DNA from: Perkinsela sp. pyNocScin1 | Taxonomy: Eukaryota; Euglenozoa; Kinetoplastea; Prokinetoplastida; Perkinselidae | NCBI GenBank assembly: GCA_964019655.1 | Contig: CAXHTR010000001.1 | Span: 434,001-498,000 of the forward strand | Direction: 5' to 3' | Length of the DNA: 64,000 nucleotides | Part shown: positions 36,850 through 47,600 of the stretch, piece by piece | Layout of the letters: each line of letters begins with the position of its first letter | Numbering within the stretch: the first letter of the stretch is position 1 | Notes under the pieces: generated by a model | Database searches by the model: none | Told to the model about the DNA's origin: nothing | The model's input: only the letters and a program-made list of their open reading frames with translations | Made by a program: the position numbers and the translations under genes

Positions 36850-38229
36850 CTAAATATCAATCTTTGTGTTTTTACTCGTAAAGACGGGCTTGAAAAGGTT
36901 GCCTGCCAGCCGGAGGTTGACGAGGCATTCCGGGATATTCGAGATATCGACCTCCCCCGTCAGCATGTTGTTCTGCAGCCAGAGCTCCTTCATACCCTTT
37001 GGCAGGTGGCTGAGGTCTATTGTACCCGAAAATTTATTCATCTGGAGGCTCATGCCCTCCAGGGATTCTGGCAGGACAGTCAAATCAATGCTGCCCGAGA
37101 GCGCATTGTTTCTCGCGTAGAGATGTTTAAGCGTGACAGGTAACTTTGCCAGGCATATCTCTCCCGTAAAGTGGTTGTTGTAGAGACTGACTTCTTCGAT
37201 CACATGTGGCAGGTTCTCGAGGCTGATGGACCCGTGAAGTATATTGAAGTTGACGCTGAACTCTTTCATTTGGGCTGGCAGTTGCGTTAAGTCAAGTGTG
37301 CCGTGTATAGCACTATTGCCGAAATCCAGCTCTTCGAGGTCTCTTGGCAGCTTTTCTATAGATAATGTCCCACTGATTTTGTTGGCGCCGATAGACAGAG
37401 AACGTAGGTCAGGGGGGAGGCTGCACAAATCGACGAACCCCTGGAGTCGATTCATGTGCAATCTCAGCTCCCTAAGCGCTCTGTTCAGATTCTGAAGATT
37501 CATAGTGCCCGTTAGCATATTTTCACATAAAGTCAGATCGCAGAGTCCGGCCGGCAGCCGAGAAAGGTCGACAGTCCCCGAAAAATGATTTGAGCCCAGG
37601 TAAAGATAGGTGAGGGGCGCTGGCAGCGCTGTGAGGTTCAGTGAGCCGCTCAGCTGATTGTCCTGTGCGGTAAAAGAATGCAGATTTGGTGGTAGCATGC
37701 TGAGGTCCAGGTCCCCTACAAAGGAATTGTCACACAGGCGAATTCTTGTGATTGAGCGCGGAAAAATCGCCGTATTTATAGCCCCCGAGAGCTGGTTGTT
37801 GTGGAGGAAGACTTTCTCCAAGTGGCGAAGCCTATTGATACCCGTGAGTGATCCCGTCAGCTGATTTTTACACATGCGGAAATCTTCGAGGTCTGTTGGC
37901 AGGCGAGCGAAGTCGACTGACCCTTGCAGGCCCATGTCAGTAATGGCCAGTTTCTTCACTGACTGTGGCAGGAACTCGAGGTGAAGTGTGCCTTCGAGGG
38001 CAGGAAAGGTTTCACGCCTCCATTCGATATCCTTAACTTGATTTTCGGTACAGCTGAGCCCGTGCCAGTCTTCGATATCTCTGAAATTTCCATGTTCATC
38101 TTGAAATAGATCTGTCGTTGTCAGGCCAGAAACAAACATCTCTATGAGCGCTTGTTGTGACATGCTTTCGTAGTCGAGCCGACCGAGGTGGGAGATATCG
38201 ATGCACGAGAAGACAGAAATGCTTTGCAT
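36850..38229 (-). CDS. LRR protein, subfamily A, paralog of 59258-60637 (459 aa)
   Basis: ATG at 38229, leader MQSISVFSCIDIS. Cap: LGRLDYESMSQQALIEMFVS, LFQDEHGNFRDIEDWHGLSC. Sixteen repeats follow. It has the same length (459) as the gene at 59258-60637. Long stretches match almost residue for residue in the last third (LTQLPAQMKEFSVNFNILHG, ALSGSIDLTVLPESLEG, KGMKELWLQNNMLTG), while the cap and early repeats differ more. That gradient suggests gene conversion or selection on the N-terminal half. It ends in LRLAGNLFKPVFTSKNTKI. Confidence 0.9.
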   Translation of the reverse strand: MQSISVFSCIDISHLGRLDYESMSQQALIEMFVSGLTTTDLFQDEHGNFRDIEDWHGLSCTENQVKDIEWRRETFPALEGTLHLEFLPQSVKKLAITDMGLQGSVDFARLPTDLEDFRMCKNQLTGSLTGINRLRHLEKVFLHNNQLSGAINTAIFPRSITRIRLCDNSFVGDLDLSMLPPNLHSFTAQDNQLSGSLNLTALPAPLTYLYLGSNHFSGTVDLSRLPAGLCDLTLCENMLTGTMNLQNLNRALRELRLHMNRLQGFVDLCSLPPDLRSLSIGANKISGTLSIEKLPRDLEELDFGNSAIHGTLDLTQLPAQMKEFSVNFNILHGSISLENLPHVIEEVSLYNNHFTGEICLAKLPVTLKHLYARNNALSGSIDLTVLPESLEGMSLQMNKFSGTIDLSHLPKGMKELWLQNNMLTGEVDISNIPECLVNLRLAGNLFKPVFTSKNTKIDI

Positions 38230-38343
38230 AGGAAATCGTTATGAAAAGTAAAAGCGGTTTATGCATATATTATTTCTCTAACAATGCAAAGTTGAAAAAC
38301 ATTTCACGTTTTTTAGTCCTCAGCATCATAGCACCACTCTTTC

Positions 38344-38976
38344 CTAGAAGTCGTGAACGATGCGGCTCTCATCTGATAGATCCGCAAACTTGAAATTCTC
38401 GAACCCACAGAGGTAAAGATCGATTTCTGTGCTTCCAGCCCCGAGCTTCCCGACTATGAGCGTGTCATGCGTCAGGTTGGTCTCCTGGACACGGCACTTG
38501 GTCAAACCCTCGGGCAAGTTTCCCAAGTTGACTATTTCCGTAATTTCGTTATTTTGCACATTGAAAAAACACAGTTCCCGCGGTAGACTGCCCATGTCGA
38601 GCGTCCCGTGGAAGCCACAGCTCATGATTTGGAATTTGAGAAGTGTTTCTGGCAGCGAAGTCGTGTCCATAGGGCCTCGGAGATCATGCTGGCTGACCAT
38701 GATGAGTGACTGGAGCTGGCGCGGGAGCATTGAAAAGGCTATGGAGCCATACAGTGAGACTCTCCCGTAGTTCCAGGCAATGGCGGAGACTGAAGATTCG
38801 ATCGAGCAGGTAACGCCAGACCATGAGCACGCTGTGTCTCTATCGCCGTCGAGGCCTATCTCGTTCCAGTCTGTATCGATTGGCGTTATAAAGAGCTCCA
38901 TCATCTGTTGGTCGCTGAGCATGGAGGGCCCCATGCGACCGATGCTCGATTCGTCAGCGGTAAAGAAGGTGAGCAT
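38344..38976 (-). CDS. LRR protein, subfamily C (210 aa)
   Basis: ATG at 38976, a very short leader MLTFFTADES. Cap: IGRMGPSMLSDQQMMELFIT, then GDRDTACSWSGVTCSIES, the C-W-GV-C core, and the GSIAFSMLP strand. Four repeats follow (MLPRQL, SLPETL, SLPREL, NLPEGL). The last zone is the C-type tail with LTHDTLIVGKLGAGSTEIDL, ending in a DLSDESRIVHDF stretch that corresponds to the DEADR motif of other C genes. Compared with A genes, the repeats are few and the tail is about 35 residues. Confidence 0.86.
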   Translation of the reverse strand: MLTFFTADESSIGRMGPSMLSDQQMMELFITPIDTDWNEIGLDGDRDTACSWSGVTCSIESSVSAIAWNYGRVSLYGSIAFSMLPRQLQSLIMVSQHDLRGPMDTTSLPETLLKFQIMSCGFHGTLDMGSLPRELCFFNVQNNEITEIVNLGNLPEGLTKCRVQETNLTHDTLIVGKLGAGSTEIDLYLCGFENFKFADLSDESRIVHDF

Positions 38977-39105
38977 TGAGTAAATAGGAATGAATGGGAA
39001 TCGTTCTTAATTCTTTCTTGAGAGGCCCAAAAGGATTTAAACGAAGATATTATCATTGTGAAAGTAGTTTCAGCCCATTCATTTCATCTACCCACACTCC
39101 CATAT

Positions 39106-40122
39106 TTAACGCCTATTTACATGCTTTTCTGGGTAAAGTATACCCTTCTCGTTGACATGAACTTCGCCGAGGTCATTCAAAACTCTCTCGACCTTGTTGT
39201 TCTCGAGCACAAGGGTCCTAAACGAGAACTTTACCACAGCGTCCCCCGTAAATGCATTATTTTTTGCATTCAAACAGTTGAGCGACGCTGGTGGATTCCG
39301 AAGCTCAAATTTACCCGAAAATGCGTTCCCATTGATGAAAATGGCCGCAATGTACGGCGGGATGTTTTCAAAAGAAATTTCGCCACTGAATTCATTTTCA
39401 GCGATGGAAATTCTCTGCATCATCTGCGGCAGATGCAAAAAAGAAACACTGCCAGAGAGCTGATTGTGCGTCAGATCGAGCCGCTGCATCATTTTTGGAA
39501 GATTTTCGAGGGATATTCCGCCTGCAAACAGATTATTCGCCAGGTCGAGCGAAATGAGACCATCTGGGAGCTTGTCGAGCGTTATTTTCCCTGCAAAGCG
39601 ATTGTTGTTCGCGTCGAGGCTAGTGAGCACTCGTGGGAGATCAGACAGGTCGCACTCCCCCGTGAGCGCATTGAAGGAGACATCGAGCTCAAGGAGACCT
39701 AGTGGGAGACGCGCAAAGTCGACTGTCCCGTAGAAATCGTTCCCATTGAGCGTCAGATAGTTCAGCCCGAGCGGAAGCGCAAGCACATCGATTGTCCCCG
39801 TGACCGCATTCCCCGCGACTTCGATATCGGTGACCCTCGATGGCACAAACTGGAGGTTGATAGTGCCCTCGAGATGGATGGTGTAGTCGAATTGAATTTC
39901 GTTGACGTCGCCGTTGTCCGCGCAGTGGACGCCGTCCCAGTCGCCCACGTCGCTGAACTCGCCGCTGTCATCCATGAACTGCTGCTTCGTCTCGTCACTG
40001 AGGTCGGCGATCATGAGCTCCATGAGCTGCTGGTCGCTGAGTGCGTGGAGGTCGAATCGGCCGAGTGTTTCGACTGATGGTGCCGAAGACGTATCGGCGC
40101 TTATGAGCGAAGTTAGGAGCAT
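39106..40122 (-). CDS. LRR protein, subfamily A (338 aa)
   Basis: ATG at 40122. The leader MLLTSLISADTSSAPSVET has six extra residues before LGRFD. Cap: LHALSDQQLMELMIADLS, FMDDSGEFSDVGDWDGVHCA, GTINLQFVP. Nine repeats follow, with long runs of the regular pattern (RLPLGL, DLPRVL, KLPDGL, NLPKMM, HLPQMM). The C-terminus carries the A-type closing motif NNKVERVLNDLGEVHVNE and ends in basic residues (PEKHVNRR). No anchor or transmembrane helix follows. Confidence 0.9.
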   Translation of the reverse strand: MLLTSLISADTSSAPSVETLGRFDLHALSDQQLMELMIADLSDETKQQFMDDSGEFSDVGDWDGVHCADNGDVNEIQFDYTIHLEGTINLQFVPSRVTDIEVAGNAVTGTIDVLALPLGLNYLTLNGNDFYGTVDFARLPLGLLELDVSFNALTGECDLSDLPRVLTSLDANNNRFAGKITLDKLPDGLISLDLANNLFAGGISLENLPKMMQRLDLTHNQLSGSVSFLHLPQMMQRISIAENEFSGEISFENIPPYIAAIFINGNAFSGKFELRNPPASLNCLNAKNNAFTGDAVVKFSFRTLVLENNKVERVLNDLGEVHVNEKGILYPEKHVNRR

Positions 40123-40732
40123 TTACTAGTTGAAAACTTGGGAAAATGCTTAAAAGTGCTTGGAAGCTGACTGTGGAGTCTTTCTTTTTTTATGATTTAG
40201 AATCAGATCAAAAAGTTTGAAAGCGCATAGAATGGTTTATGGTAGAGAACTAGTCATGAAGATTCTCAAAGTCATTTTTGGACAAAAGGCCTTTCGTCGA
40301 TCAAGACGAATTGATTCAATTCAAAGACTTTATCATGTTCTTTCTGAAGTCACTCTGCGCTTCATCTTCATCAGCGGCATACAATGGCCTTGGGGAGGCT
40401 GGTGATGCGCAAAGACACGCTGAAAAATCCTTGTCGAGGAGAAAGCACTGAATTGAGCCTGGCAGGGACAAAAAGTCACGCACTTACCTGAGCTGTGGAT
40501 ATATGAAGATAAGCTTTATCTTCCGTTCATATTTCTATCTACAAAAGCCACCTTTGCAACCTGAGATAGTCTTTCCGCTATACTGCTGATGCGAACAGGT
40601 TTATCTGTCCTTCTACATCTCAATCTTACGAAAGATATGAATTCCACTTAGCCAACTTTCTTATCCAAACGCTTACAGTTTATACAAAACTTTCAATTTT
40701 AAGAGCAATCTTCCTTCACTATTACTCCCGCT
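40123..40732. other. intergenic, nothing seen
   Basis: About 610 bases with no supported gene between an LRR gene and the hydrolase. Confidence 0.6.
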
Positions 40733-41557
40733 CTACGCCTTCATGCACTTTTGCAAAAATGCAACAGCATCCGCGCACTCGGCCGGGCCCGTGCTGTGCC
40801 GCAGGCCCGGGTAGACCTTGGCGTGAATGCGCTCTACCGGGATCCCGGTGCTCTCCAAGTACGCCACGCTCCTCGTGTGCATCCACAGTGGTATTATATC
40901 ATCTGCATCGCCATGCGCAATAAAGATCGGCGCCGCACGGACTTCTGCGATTTGCCGGAGCACATCCCTGTCGAAGGGCACGAATCTCGGCGAGTACCCA
41001 CTGAGCGCGACGATCCCATCGAATGGCAACGCATTGGTCAGAAAATTGTAAATGGAGAGCGTCGCACCCTGGCTGAAGCCACCAAAGAAGACTTTGCAGG
41101 TTTTATTGGTTTCGAGGAGGCTCTCACGCTCGGTCTGGGCGAGGTACCGCATGTACGTGGCACTAAGGAGAAGATCGTCGAGCTTTGGCGATCTGTCTTT
41201 TCCGACAATCGTAAAATCGTACCAGGCGGTCATCGGGTCCGGTGGGTTGCGGCTGAGGGGCCGCGTCGGGGCAGTCGGTAGGACAAAGCGCGTCGAGGGC
41301 ATGTGCGGCGCGATTTTGTCAGATACAAAGCTCACCCAGCGGTCGCCGCTGCCGCCGAGGCCGTGGCAGAAGATGAGCACGCTGTCTGCCGGGGTCTTAG
41401 AGTCAACTCGGGAGACTTCGCCGAAAAACTTGCCGGGCTGGAAGGCGCTCTGGATGGACGCAGTGACTGTCTCGAGCGCGGCGGTGGCGGCGTTGGTGAC
41501 TTTGAGCTGCTCGGCGACTTTTCGGAGAATCGGCTCAGAGAGCCCGAGGAAGGTCAT
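40733..41557 (-). CDS. alpha/beta hydrolase, acyl-protein thioesterase/carboxylesterase type (274 aa)
   Basis: ATG at 41557. The fold is the phospholipase/carboxylesterase family. The oxyanion-site start is LIFCHGLGGSGDRW (61-74), nucleophile Ser162 lies in GGFSQGATLS, Asp219 in IAHGDADDIIP and His254 in GLRHST, at the spacing of APT1/LYPLA. Such enzymes remove palmitate from cysteines of membrane proteins or hydrolyse lysophospholipids in the cytosol. An N-terminal extension of about 55 helical residues (LRKVAEQLKVTNAATAALET) is longer than in human APT1 and could be a lineage-specific regulatory or targeting part. It is GC-richer than the neighbouring LRR genes. Confidence 0.9.
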   Translation of the reverse strand: MTFLGLSEPILRKVAEQLKVTNAATAALETVTASIQSAFQPGKFFGEVSRVDSKTPADSVLIFCHGLGGSGDRWVSFVSDKIAPHMPSTRFVLPTAPTRPLSRNPPDPMTAWYDFTIVGKDRSPKLDDLLLSATYMRYLAQTERESLLETNKTCKVFFGGFSQGATLSIYNFLTNALPFDGIVALSGYSPRFVPFDRDVLRQIAEVRAAPIFIAHGDADDIIPLWMHTRSVAYLESTGIPVERIHAKVYPGLRHSTGPAECADAVAFLQKCMKA

Positions 41558-41620
41558 TGCAGTCTAGGTGAGAGGGTAAATTTCAACGCAGATAAGCCTT
41601 TTCAAGTAAGAATACAAATT

Positions 41621-41720
41621 TTTTTAATCCGCCGACAAGCATCTCCGTAAGCGTTTGGTCAGAGAATAACTGGACATCAACGCGGCCGAAGGATGGATCA
41701 GTAGCGAGAATGGTGCACAT
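41621..41720 (-). pseudogene. orphan LRR cap fragment
   Basis: ATG at 41720 gives a complete family start, MCTILATDPSFGRVDVQLFS, then DQTLTEMLVGGLKKF. The match to subfamily A (leader, GR-D, SDQ, MExLV) stops there. The frame continues only into unrelated codons and no repeats follow before the hydrolase gene. It is a 3'-truncated module with start, leader and the first 25 cap residues, the mirror image of the orphan tails at 9191 and 52849. Confidence 0.8.
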
Positions 41721-41901
41721 CATTATCATTTTCAATGAAATAACTAACCTTAATGTACTTCATCTGCTGAGATTGCTCGTAACTTACTATAAGTAACTTG
41801 CGCATCATCTATTATAGCATATTCAACTGCGTCTACAGAAGTCGCACAATTTTTACTCTTTTAATTAAAAGCTTCTTCTGATTTCTCATAGAAATTCCCT
41901 T

Positions 41902-42591
41902 TCATAAGGAAATCATATCGTGCTCCTTGAGTGTCCAGCCCTGAAACTTGCTTCGGTGCTTGGGCTCATCATTCTCGTCGACTGCTCTTACCTTGCCAAT
42001 ATTACTATTAAAAGAGAGGTTGACACTACTAAGCGACGCCGGCACGTTTGCGAAGTAAATTACTTTCTGCGAGATAGAGTTATTTGAGAGGTCTATGGTC
42101 CGAATTCTCGGTGGCAGGTGCAAAAAGGAGATCGGCCCTGAAATTTGGTTCATATGCAGATTAAGTGCTTCGAGCATAAGTGGAAGAGTGTCAAGATGGA
42201 TATCTCCACTAATTTCATTGGAAGCTAAACTGATGCTGATCGCCCGAGCTGGGAAGTAGCGAGTCTCTAAGTACGGGATCACCTGGCGACACCACTTGAG
42301 CTCGAGCTCGACAACTGTCTGTGGGACGTATTCAAGCTGAAAGTTGCCGGCGACGACCATTTTGTACTCAATACACGTTATTGTGCCTGAGTTTGAGCCG
42401 ATGCCATCCCAATTGTCCATGTCCTCACTATCGCAAACTGGTGAGTGAATGTCTCCGTGTGAGAGCTCAAGGAGCTTATCGTTCGTTATCTTTTCGAAGA
42501 ACTTGCGCATGAGCCATTCTTGTCGCTCTTGGAAGGTCTTTTTGTCTAATGGAGACTGGCTTCCGCCGGCTGTGAGTATATAAAGAAGCAT
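41902..42591 (-). CDS. LRR protein, subfamily B (229 aa)
   Basis: The ATG at 42591 gives the family leader MLLYILTAGGSQS; an earlier in-frame start (42690) would add Tyr-rich sequence unlike other members. The cap is DMDNWDGIGSNSGTITCIEY, with Cys shifted. The B hallmark is ELKWCRQVIPYLETRYFPAR. Three further repeats follow (DIHLDTLPLMLEALNL, GPISFLHLPPRIRTIDL) and the penultimate NNSISQKVIYFANVPASL. The tail is hydrophilic (DENDEPKHRSKFQGW), with a basic patch. Confidence 0.86.
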   Translation of the reverse strand: MLLYILTAGGSQSPLDKKTFQERQEWLMRKFFEKITNDKLLELSHGDIHSPVCDSEDMDNWDGIGSNSGTITCIEYKMVVAGNFQLEYVPQTVVELELKWCRQVIPYLETRYFPARAISISLASNEISGDIHLDTLPLMLEALNLHMNQISGPISFLHLPPRIRTIDLSNNSISQKVIYFANVPASLSSVNLSFNSNIGKVRAVDENDEPKHRSKFQGWTLKEHDMISL

Positions 42592-43150
42592 TTGTAGAAC
42601 TCTTTTACTAGTAGAGAACATATGATTGATTGATAAAAAGACGATATCACATAAATGATACAAATAATAATAGTGAATTACCATTTGCATTTAGAAAAGT
42701 GCCTTGTTCTTTTTTCTTTGTTTGCTAAAATACTCTGATGGAAAGTAAAGATGAGTGTTCCTAATAGATCAGTAGCTTATTTCGAAACTTTGATTGATAA
42801 TAAGCTCATTACCGCTTCATGAGAATTCTACCCACTGTCTTTTTCACATATAAACCATTATGAGACTTATCCTGCAAACTTTGTTGCTAATTTCTCAAAT
42901 AATGCTCTAGTGAAGTTGCCAGTGAGAAATAACGCATTGCTTTTCGATAGATAGGTGATTCTAGGTCTTGTGTGCATCGAGTCGTACAGCGGTATGGGCG
43001 GAATCGAAAGTACTTCGACGTCATGAATTATCTAAATTATCAAAGAATTTGCTATATATTTATGTAAGAATGACTGTCAGACACATTCTGTAACATTTAT
43101 TAATTCTGACTACATAACTCGAAGTATTGCATCTTTCGTACTGTCCGACG
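42592..43150. other. intergenic, nothing seen
   Basis: A/T-rich, about 560 bases, no supported feature. Confidence 0.6.
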
Positions 43151-43846
43151 TCAATCTAGTAAATAGCCCTTTCCAAAAAGTATACGCTCCCCTCGCATTG
43201 ACCCATCTTCCGGAAACAGATTCTGAGCCTGCTTGATGTCATTCCCGCGTAGATCAATGCGCTCAATGTTCTCCGGCAGGTTCGCGTAGAAAACAGTTTT
43301 CTGCCGAATAGCATTGTTGATTATCCGTAGGCACTCTAGCGAGTGTGGCAGGTGACACAGCGATATAGGCCCGCTGATCGCATTGTTCGCGAGATTCAGC
43401 TTGACTATTTTGCACGGGAGTGTCGATAAGTTGACCTTACCATAAACATGATTCTCCTCCAGACTCAACAGAATGAGGTCACGTGGGAAAAACCTCGTCT
43501 CTATCGGGTAGTGCTGGTCACAGCTCGTAATCTGCACCCACTCAAGTGTGTTGGGAAGGTACTGCAGTCGGAGGTTACCAAGGTGGTGTATTCTGATCTC
43601 GAGTCCACGCACGAGTCCGTGCTTGCACTGGATATGGTGATCGTAGCGATCGTACGGAAACGGCAAGTCATGGATGCCCGGCATTATGTTTTCATCGATG
43701 TGAGAGAAAAGTTTCAACATGAGAGCATCTTGAAAATTTTCGTATTGATGGTCAATAACGGTTTTCGAATGCTTTTCGTGCCCAGCGAGTACAATGGCTG
43801 CTAGTATCGCTGTTATTCCTACAAGCGATGTGGTGCTTGACTTCAT
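43151..43846 (-). CDS. LRR protein, subfamily B with ordinary signal peptide (231 aa)
   Basis: ATG at 43846. The N-terminus MKSSTTSLVGITAILAAIVL is a full-length signal peptide, unlike the short leaders elsewhere in the family, and supports secretion. The cap is reduced (LPFPYDRYDHHIQCKHGLVR), without the C-W core. Repeats: LQYLPNTLEWVQITSCDQHY, PIETRFFPRDLIL, GKVNLSTLPCKI, GPISLCHLPHSL and NNAIRQKTVFYANLPENIER. A short hydrophilic tail follows (FPEDGSMRGERILFGKGYLL). It is a good reference for subfamily B. Confidence 0.9.
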   Translation of the reverse strand: MKSSTTSLVGITAILAAIVLAGHEKHSKTVIDHQYENFQDALMLKLFSHIDENIMPGIHDLPFPYDRYDHHIQCKHGLVRGLEIRIHHLGNLRLQYLPNTLEWVQITSCDQHYPIETRFFPRDLILLSLEENHVYGKVNLSTLPCKIVKLNLANNAISGPISLCHLPHSLECLRIINNAIRQKTVFYANLPENIERIDLRGNDIKQAQNLFPEDGSMRGERILFGKGYLLD

Positions 43847-44663
43847 GTATGCTTTATCAAAGAATAGGATGATACAGTGTACAAAGAAAAATCATTTCCC
43901 AAAGGGGGAAAGGGGGGCCCTTTATTGAAACCCTGCTATAGAATGAAGCTCTGATGTGCATAAGTTTATTGAGACGATGACACATGAATCAACCTGCATC
44001 AAATCAATGCGAATACATTCATATAATGTCTTTACTCATATTTCTTTTATTGCCATTCTCTTGCTCTGAAATTGTCTTCTTGTATTTCACACTTCATTTC
44101 AAATTCTATGTTCTCGCTGATTTCAAGGGCCTTTAGCCGCTGGAACCCTTCTTTATGACAAGGCCCCTCATGCTGTGTTCACTTTCCTTAAGCGTTCTAT
44201 GGCTGGTTGTCGGAAAGGGCCCATTCCACATGCAACCGAAGAGATGATCATCCATTTTTTCATTTTCAAACAAATGGTAGGAGTTCCTACAGCTTTCAGA
44301 AGGCCTGCTCTATAGAAGGGCAGCGCGTGAATTGCATCTCATTGTTGTATTCTTACGCAAAGGTTAACGCACATGGACTGCATTCAACAAGAACACACTT
44401 ACGAATTACGTATAAGCCTGTGCTGCAGTGATACATCGTTGTGTGCATAGGTGGTTATCTATCTGCCAAGATAGGGAAGATTTGCCTCAGCTCATCATTT
44501 CAATGCTCTTTCATTTATCTCAAATTGCTTCTTGCATTGTCTTGTCTACCCCATATTCCATTCGTTTTGTACGCATCTGCACACTGCTCTACGGCTTTTA
44601 CCATTAAATATCATCTCTCTATAATAAGCGTTGATCTATAAGCCCATCAATTATCATTCTGCG
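43847..44663. other. intergenic, nothing seen
   Basis: About 820 bases downstream of the largest LRR gene; no supported gene, repeat or RNA. Confidence 0.55.
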
Positions 44664-47600
44664 CTAGAGCTTGCGGTGGATCAGCCCCGGCTTGGCGCCA
44701 TCCTTTCGCGACTCATCCCCACTTCTTTCAGCCTCCCGGTTCACCTCTACATCCCCAATCGAGAACCGTTGCACGTGCGCAGGGAACATCTCCAGCGGCA
44801 CCGGCACGAAGCCGTTGCCCTTCAGCGTGAGCTCCTGGAGCGTCGGAGGCAGGTTCCCAAGGTGTAGCTTGCCCGTCAGCTTGTTGTCCCCCAGCCGCAC
44901 GACCTTCATCGACGACGGCATCATGTCGAGGTCAACTGTCCCCGTCAGCGCGTTGCCGCGCACATCGAGCACTTCGAGAGATCGTGGGAGCGCTGCAAAC
45001 TGCAAATTCCCCTCGAGCTTGTTGGAGTGTACGTTCAAAATCTTGAGGGAAGCTGGCAAATTGTCAATGCCAAAACCCCCTGAAAAAGTATTGCGCTCGG
45101 CCTCAAAGACTTCGAGCGCTGGGGGCAGCTCGGCGATATCCAAAACTCCGCCCAGTGCGTTTGAGCCGATGAGCAGAAATTCCAGCGTCTTTGGCAGCGC
45201 CGAGAGGTCCACAGTGCCGCTCAGCTCGTTCTGATAAAGCCCAAGCCCCCGGAGTCGAGGTGGGAGCTGTGTCAAGTCCACAGATCCCGTAAAATGGTTC
45301 TTTCCGAGCTGCAGGACCTCAAGCCCCTGTGGGAGGCCGACGAGCTGCAGCGTTCCCTTCAGCGCGTTATCATGCATCGCGAGGCCCTTAGACGGGCGCT
45401 CGATCTCGCTCGTCTCGCCGATACGGCTCTGCATGCGCTGGAGCGTCTCCTCGAGGCGCCCAACGAGGCGGCCAGTGAAAGGGCCCTGGAAAGCACTGAC
45501 GTTCGCTTTGCCGTCAGAAACGCGCGAAATGAAGTCGTGCTTGCACGTTTTGAGAATGCCGAGGGCAGCGCTCACTTTCGTTGAGACAGCGGTGACACCC
45601 GCGGCGAGTGGCGCCTCCGGGGCACAGCCGAACTGCATTGGGAGCTTCTCGAGCGCGATATCCCCTGAAAACTTGTTCCCGTAGAGGAGCAGCCGGTGCA
45701 CAGCGCCTGGGACAGCGCTCAGGTCAACAGTCCCCGAGAGCTGGTTCTCGGCGAGGTCGAGGATCTGCATTTTTTCTGGGAGGCGGCGCAGGTCAAGCGA
45801 CCCGAAGAAGCGGCAGCGGCTCGCGGCGAGCGCGAAGAGCGTCTCAGGCAGTGCAGTCAGGTCTACTCCCCCTGCAAAGTGATTTCGGGAGAGCATAGCA
45901 CTGTTGAGCTTTGGCGGCAGCGCGCGGAGATCTACTGACCCGCTCATCTCGTTGTCGATGACAGCGGCGGTGACCAGTCCGCGTGGGAGCTTTGCAGTCT
46001 CGAGAGACCCCGAGAGCCCATTGATCGAAACCATGATTGCCATGAGCTTCGGCGGCAGCTGCGACATGTCGACAACGCCGACAAAATTGTTCTGCCCGAC
46101 GTTCAAGACGAGGAGCGACGGCACGAGCTTGCGGAGGTTGAGAACCCCTGAGAATTGATTTTGTAGAATTAAGAGCGCGTTGAGCGCCTTGGGCAAATCG
46201 GTTAAGTCGACAGTGCCGCTCAGCGCGTTGGTGTTGGCGTCGAAGCGCTTGAGGTTGTTTGGCAGCGCAGTGAAGTCCACCGTGCCCGTCAGCTCATTGC
46301 GGCTGACTGTTAACCGCTCGAGCCCATCGGGAAGGTTGGACGGGATGCTCCCAGCCACGCCGTTGGCGTCCATTGCGAAATTTTTGAGCGTGCGCGGGAG
46401 ATGCTCGAGGGAGATGACGCCGCAGAGCGCATTGCCCGCGACGCGGAGCTGGGCCATGCCTCCTGGGAGCTCATCGAGGTTGATGCCGCCCCGGAGCTTG
46501 TTGCCAGTCGCGCTGAGCTCCAGGAGGGCCTGCGGCAGGAGCGCCGTGTCGATGCTCCCAGTGAAGTGGCAGTCGTCGACGTTGAGCTTTTGCAGCGAAT
46601 TTGGGAGGTGTTGGGCCTCGAGGTGGCCCTGGAAGTCGTTGCCCTCTGCTGTGAAAATCTCTAGGCCACGCGGGAGCGCTTCGAAGGCGACGCTGCCTTC
46701 AAAATGGTTCTTGCCCACCAAAAAGCTCTTGAGGCCCCGTGGAAGTGCGTCCAGCCTGACTTCGCCCTGGAAACTGTTGGACTCAATCGAAAAGCGCTCG
46801 AGGGCGGCGGGGAGGCGATCGAAGGAGACCTCGCCCGAGAAGGCGCAGTTGGAGAGGCCGAGCTGCTTGAGGGTCGCAGGCAGGCGCGTCAGGTCCACCT
46901 CGCCAATGAGCTTGTTCTGGGCCACTGAAAAGTACTCTATACCGTTGGGCAGCTGCGTCAGGTCTATTGTGCCCTCGATGGCGTTGTTGTGTATCGAGAG
47001 GTGCTTGAGGCCCGCTGGTAGCCGCGCGACGTCGATGGTCCCTGTAAAACGGTTCAGGCCGAGCTGGATGAGGATGAGTGTATCTGGAAGCGACGTGAGG
47101 CACACAGACCCCGAGAGGGCATTGCCCTGGAGGACCAGTTTATTGAGCTTCGGGGGCAGGCGCGTCAGCTCGATCGTCCCCGTCAGACCATTTGCGTGCA
47201 TCGAGAGCGTTTCGAGGGAGGCGGGGAGCTCGCCGAGGTCGACGCTGCCACTGAAGCTGCTCTTGTAGGCGATGAGCGAGCGGAGCGACGGTGGGAGGTT
47301 TTCCGTCCTGATGCTCCCAGTGAAGCCTTTGGACGATATGTTCAAGACCTCGAGACCCCGCGGAAGCGCCTCGGTGTCCAGTTCCCCCTGAAAGGCGACG
47401 TCTGCGATCATTAAAGTCTTGAGTTCATCGGGAAGGCTACTAAAGTCGACTGTCCCACTCAAATTTGGGTTTGACGTGAGCACAAAAATTTCAAGATCTT
47501 CTGGGAGGTGCCGAACGATCATCGAGCCGCCGTTGGGAAAGCACTGCTTCCACTGGATTTTCCACACGCGGCCACTTGCGTTGAGGGTGACGCCGCGCCA

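Noticed and set aside
46180-47268. 362-residue plus-strand frame opposite the giant LRR gene
   Set aside because: Periodic Ser/Arg/Leu-rich complement of the 69-base LRR repeat; a shadow.
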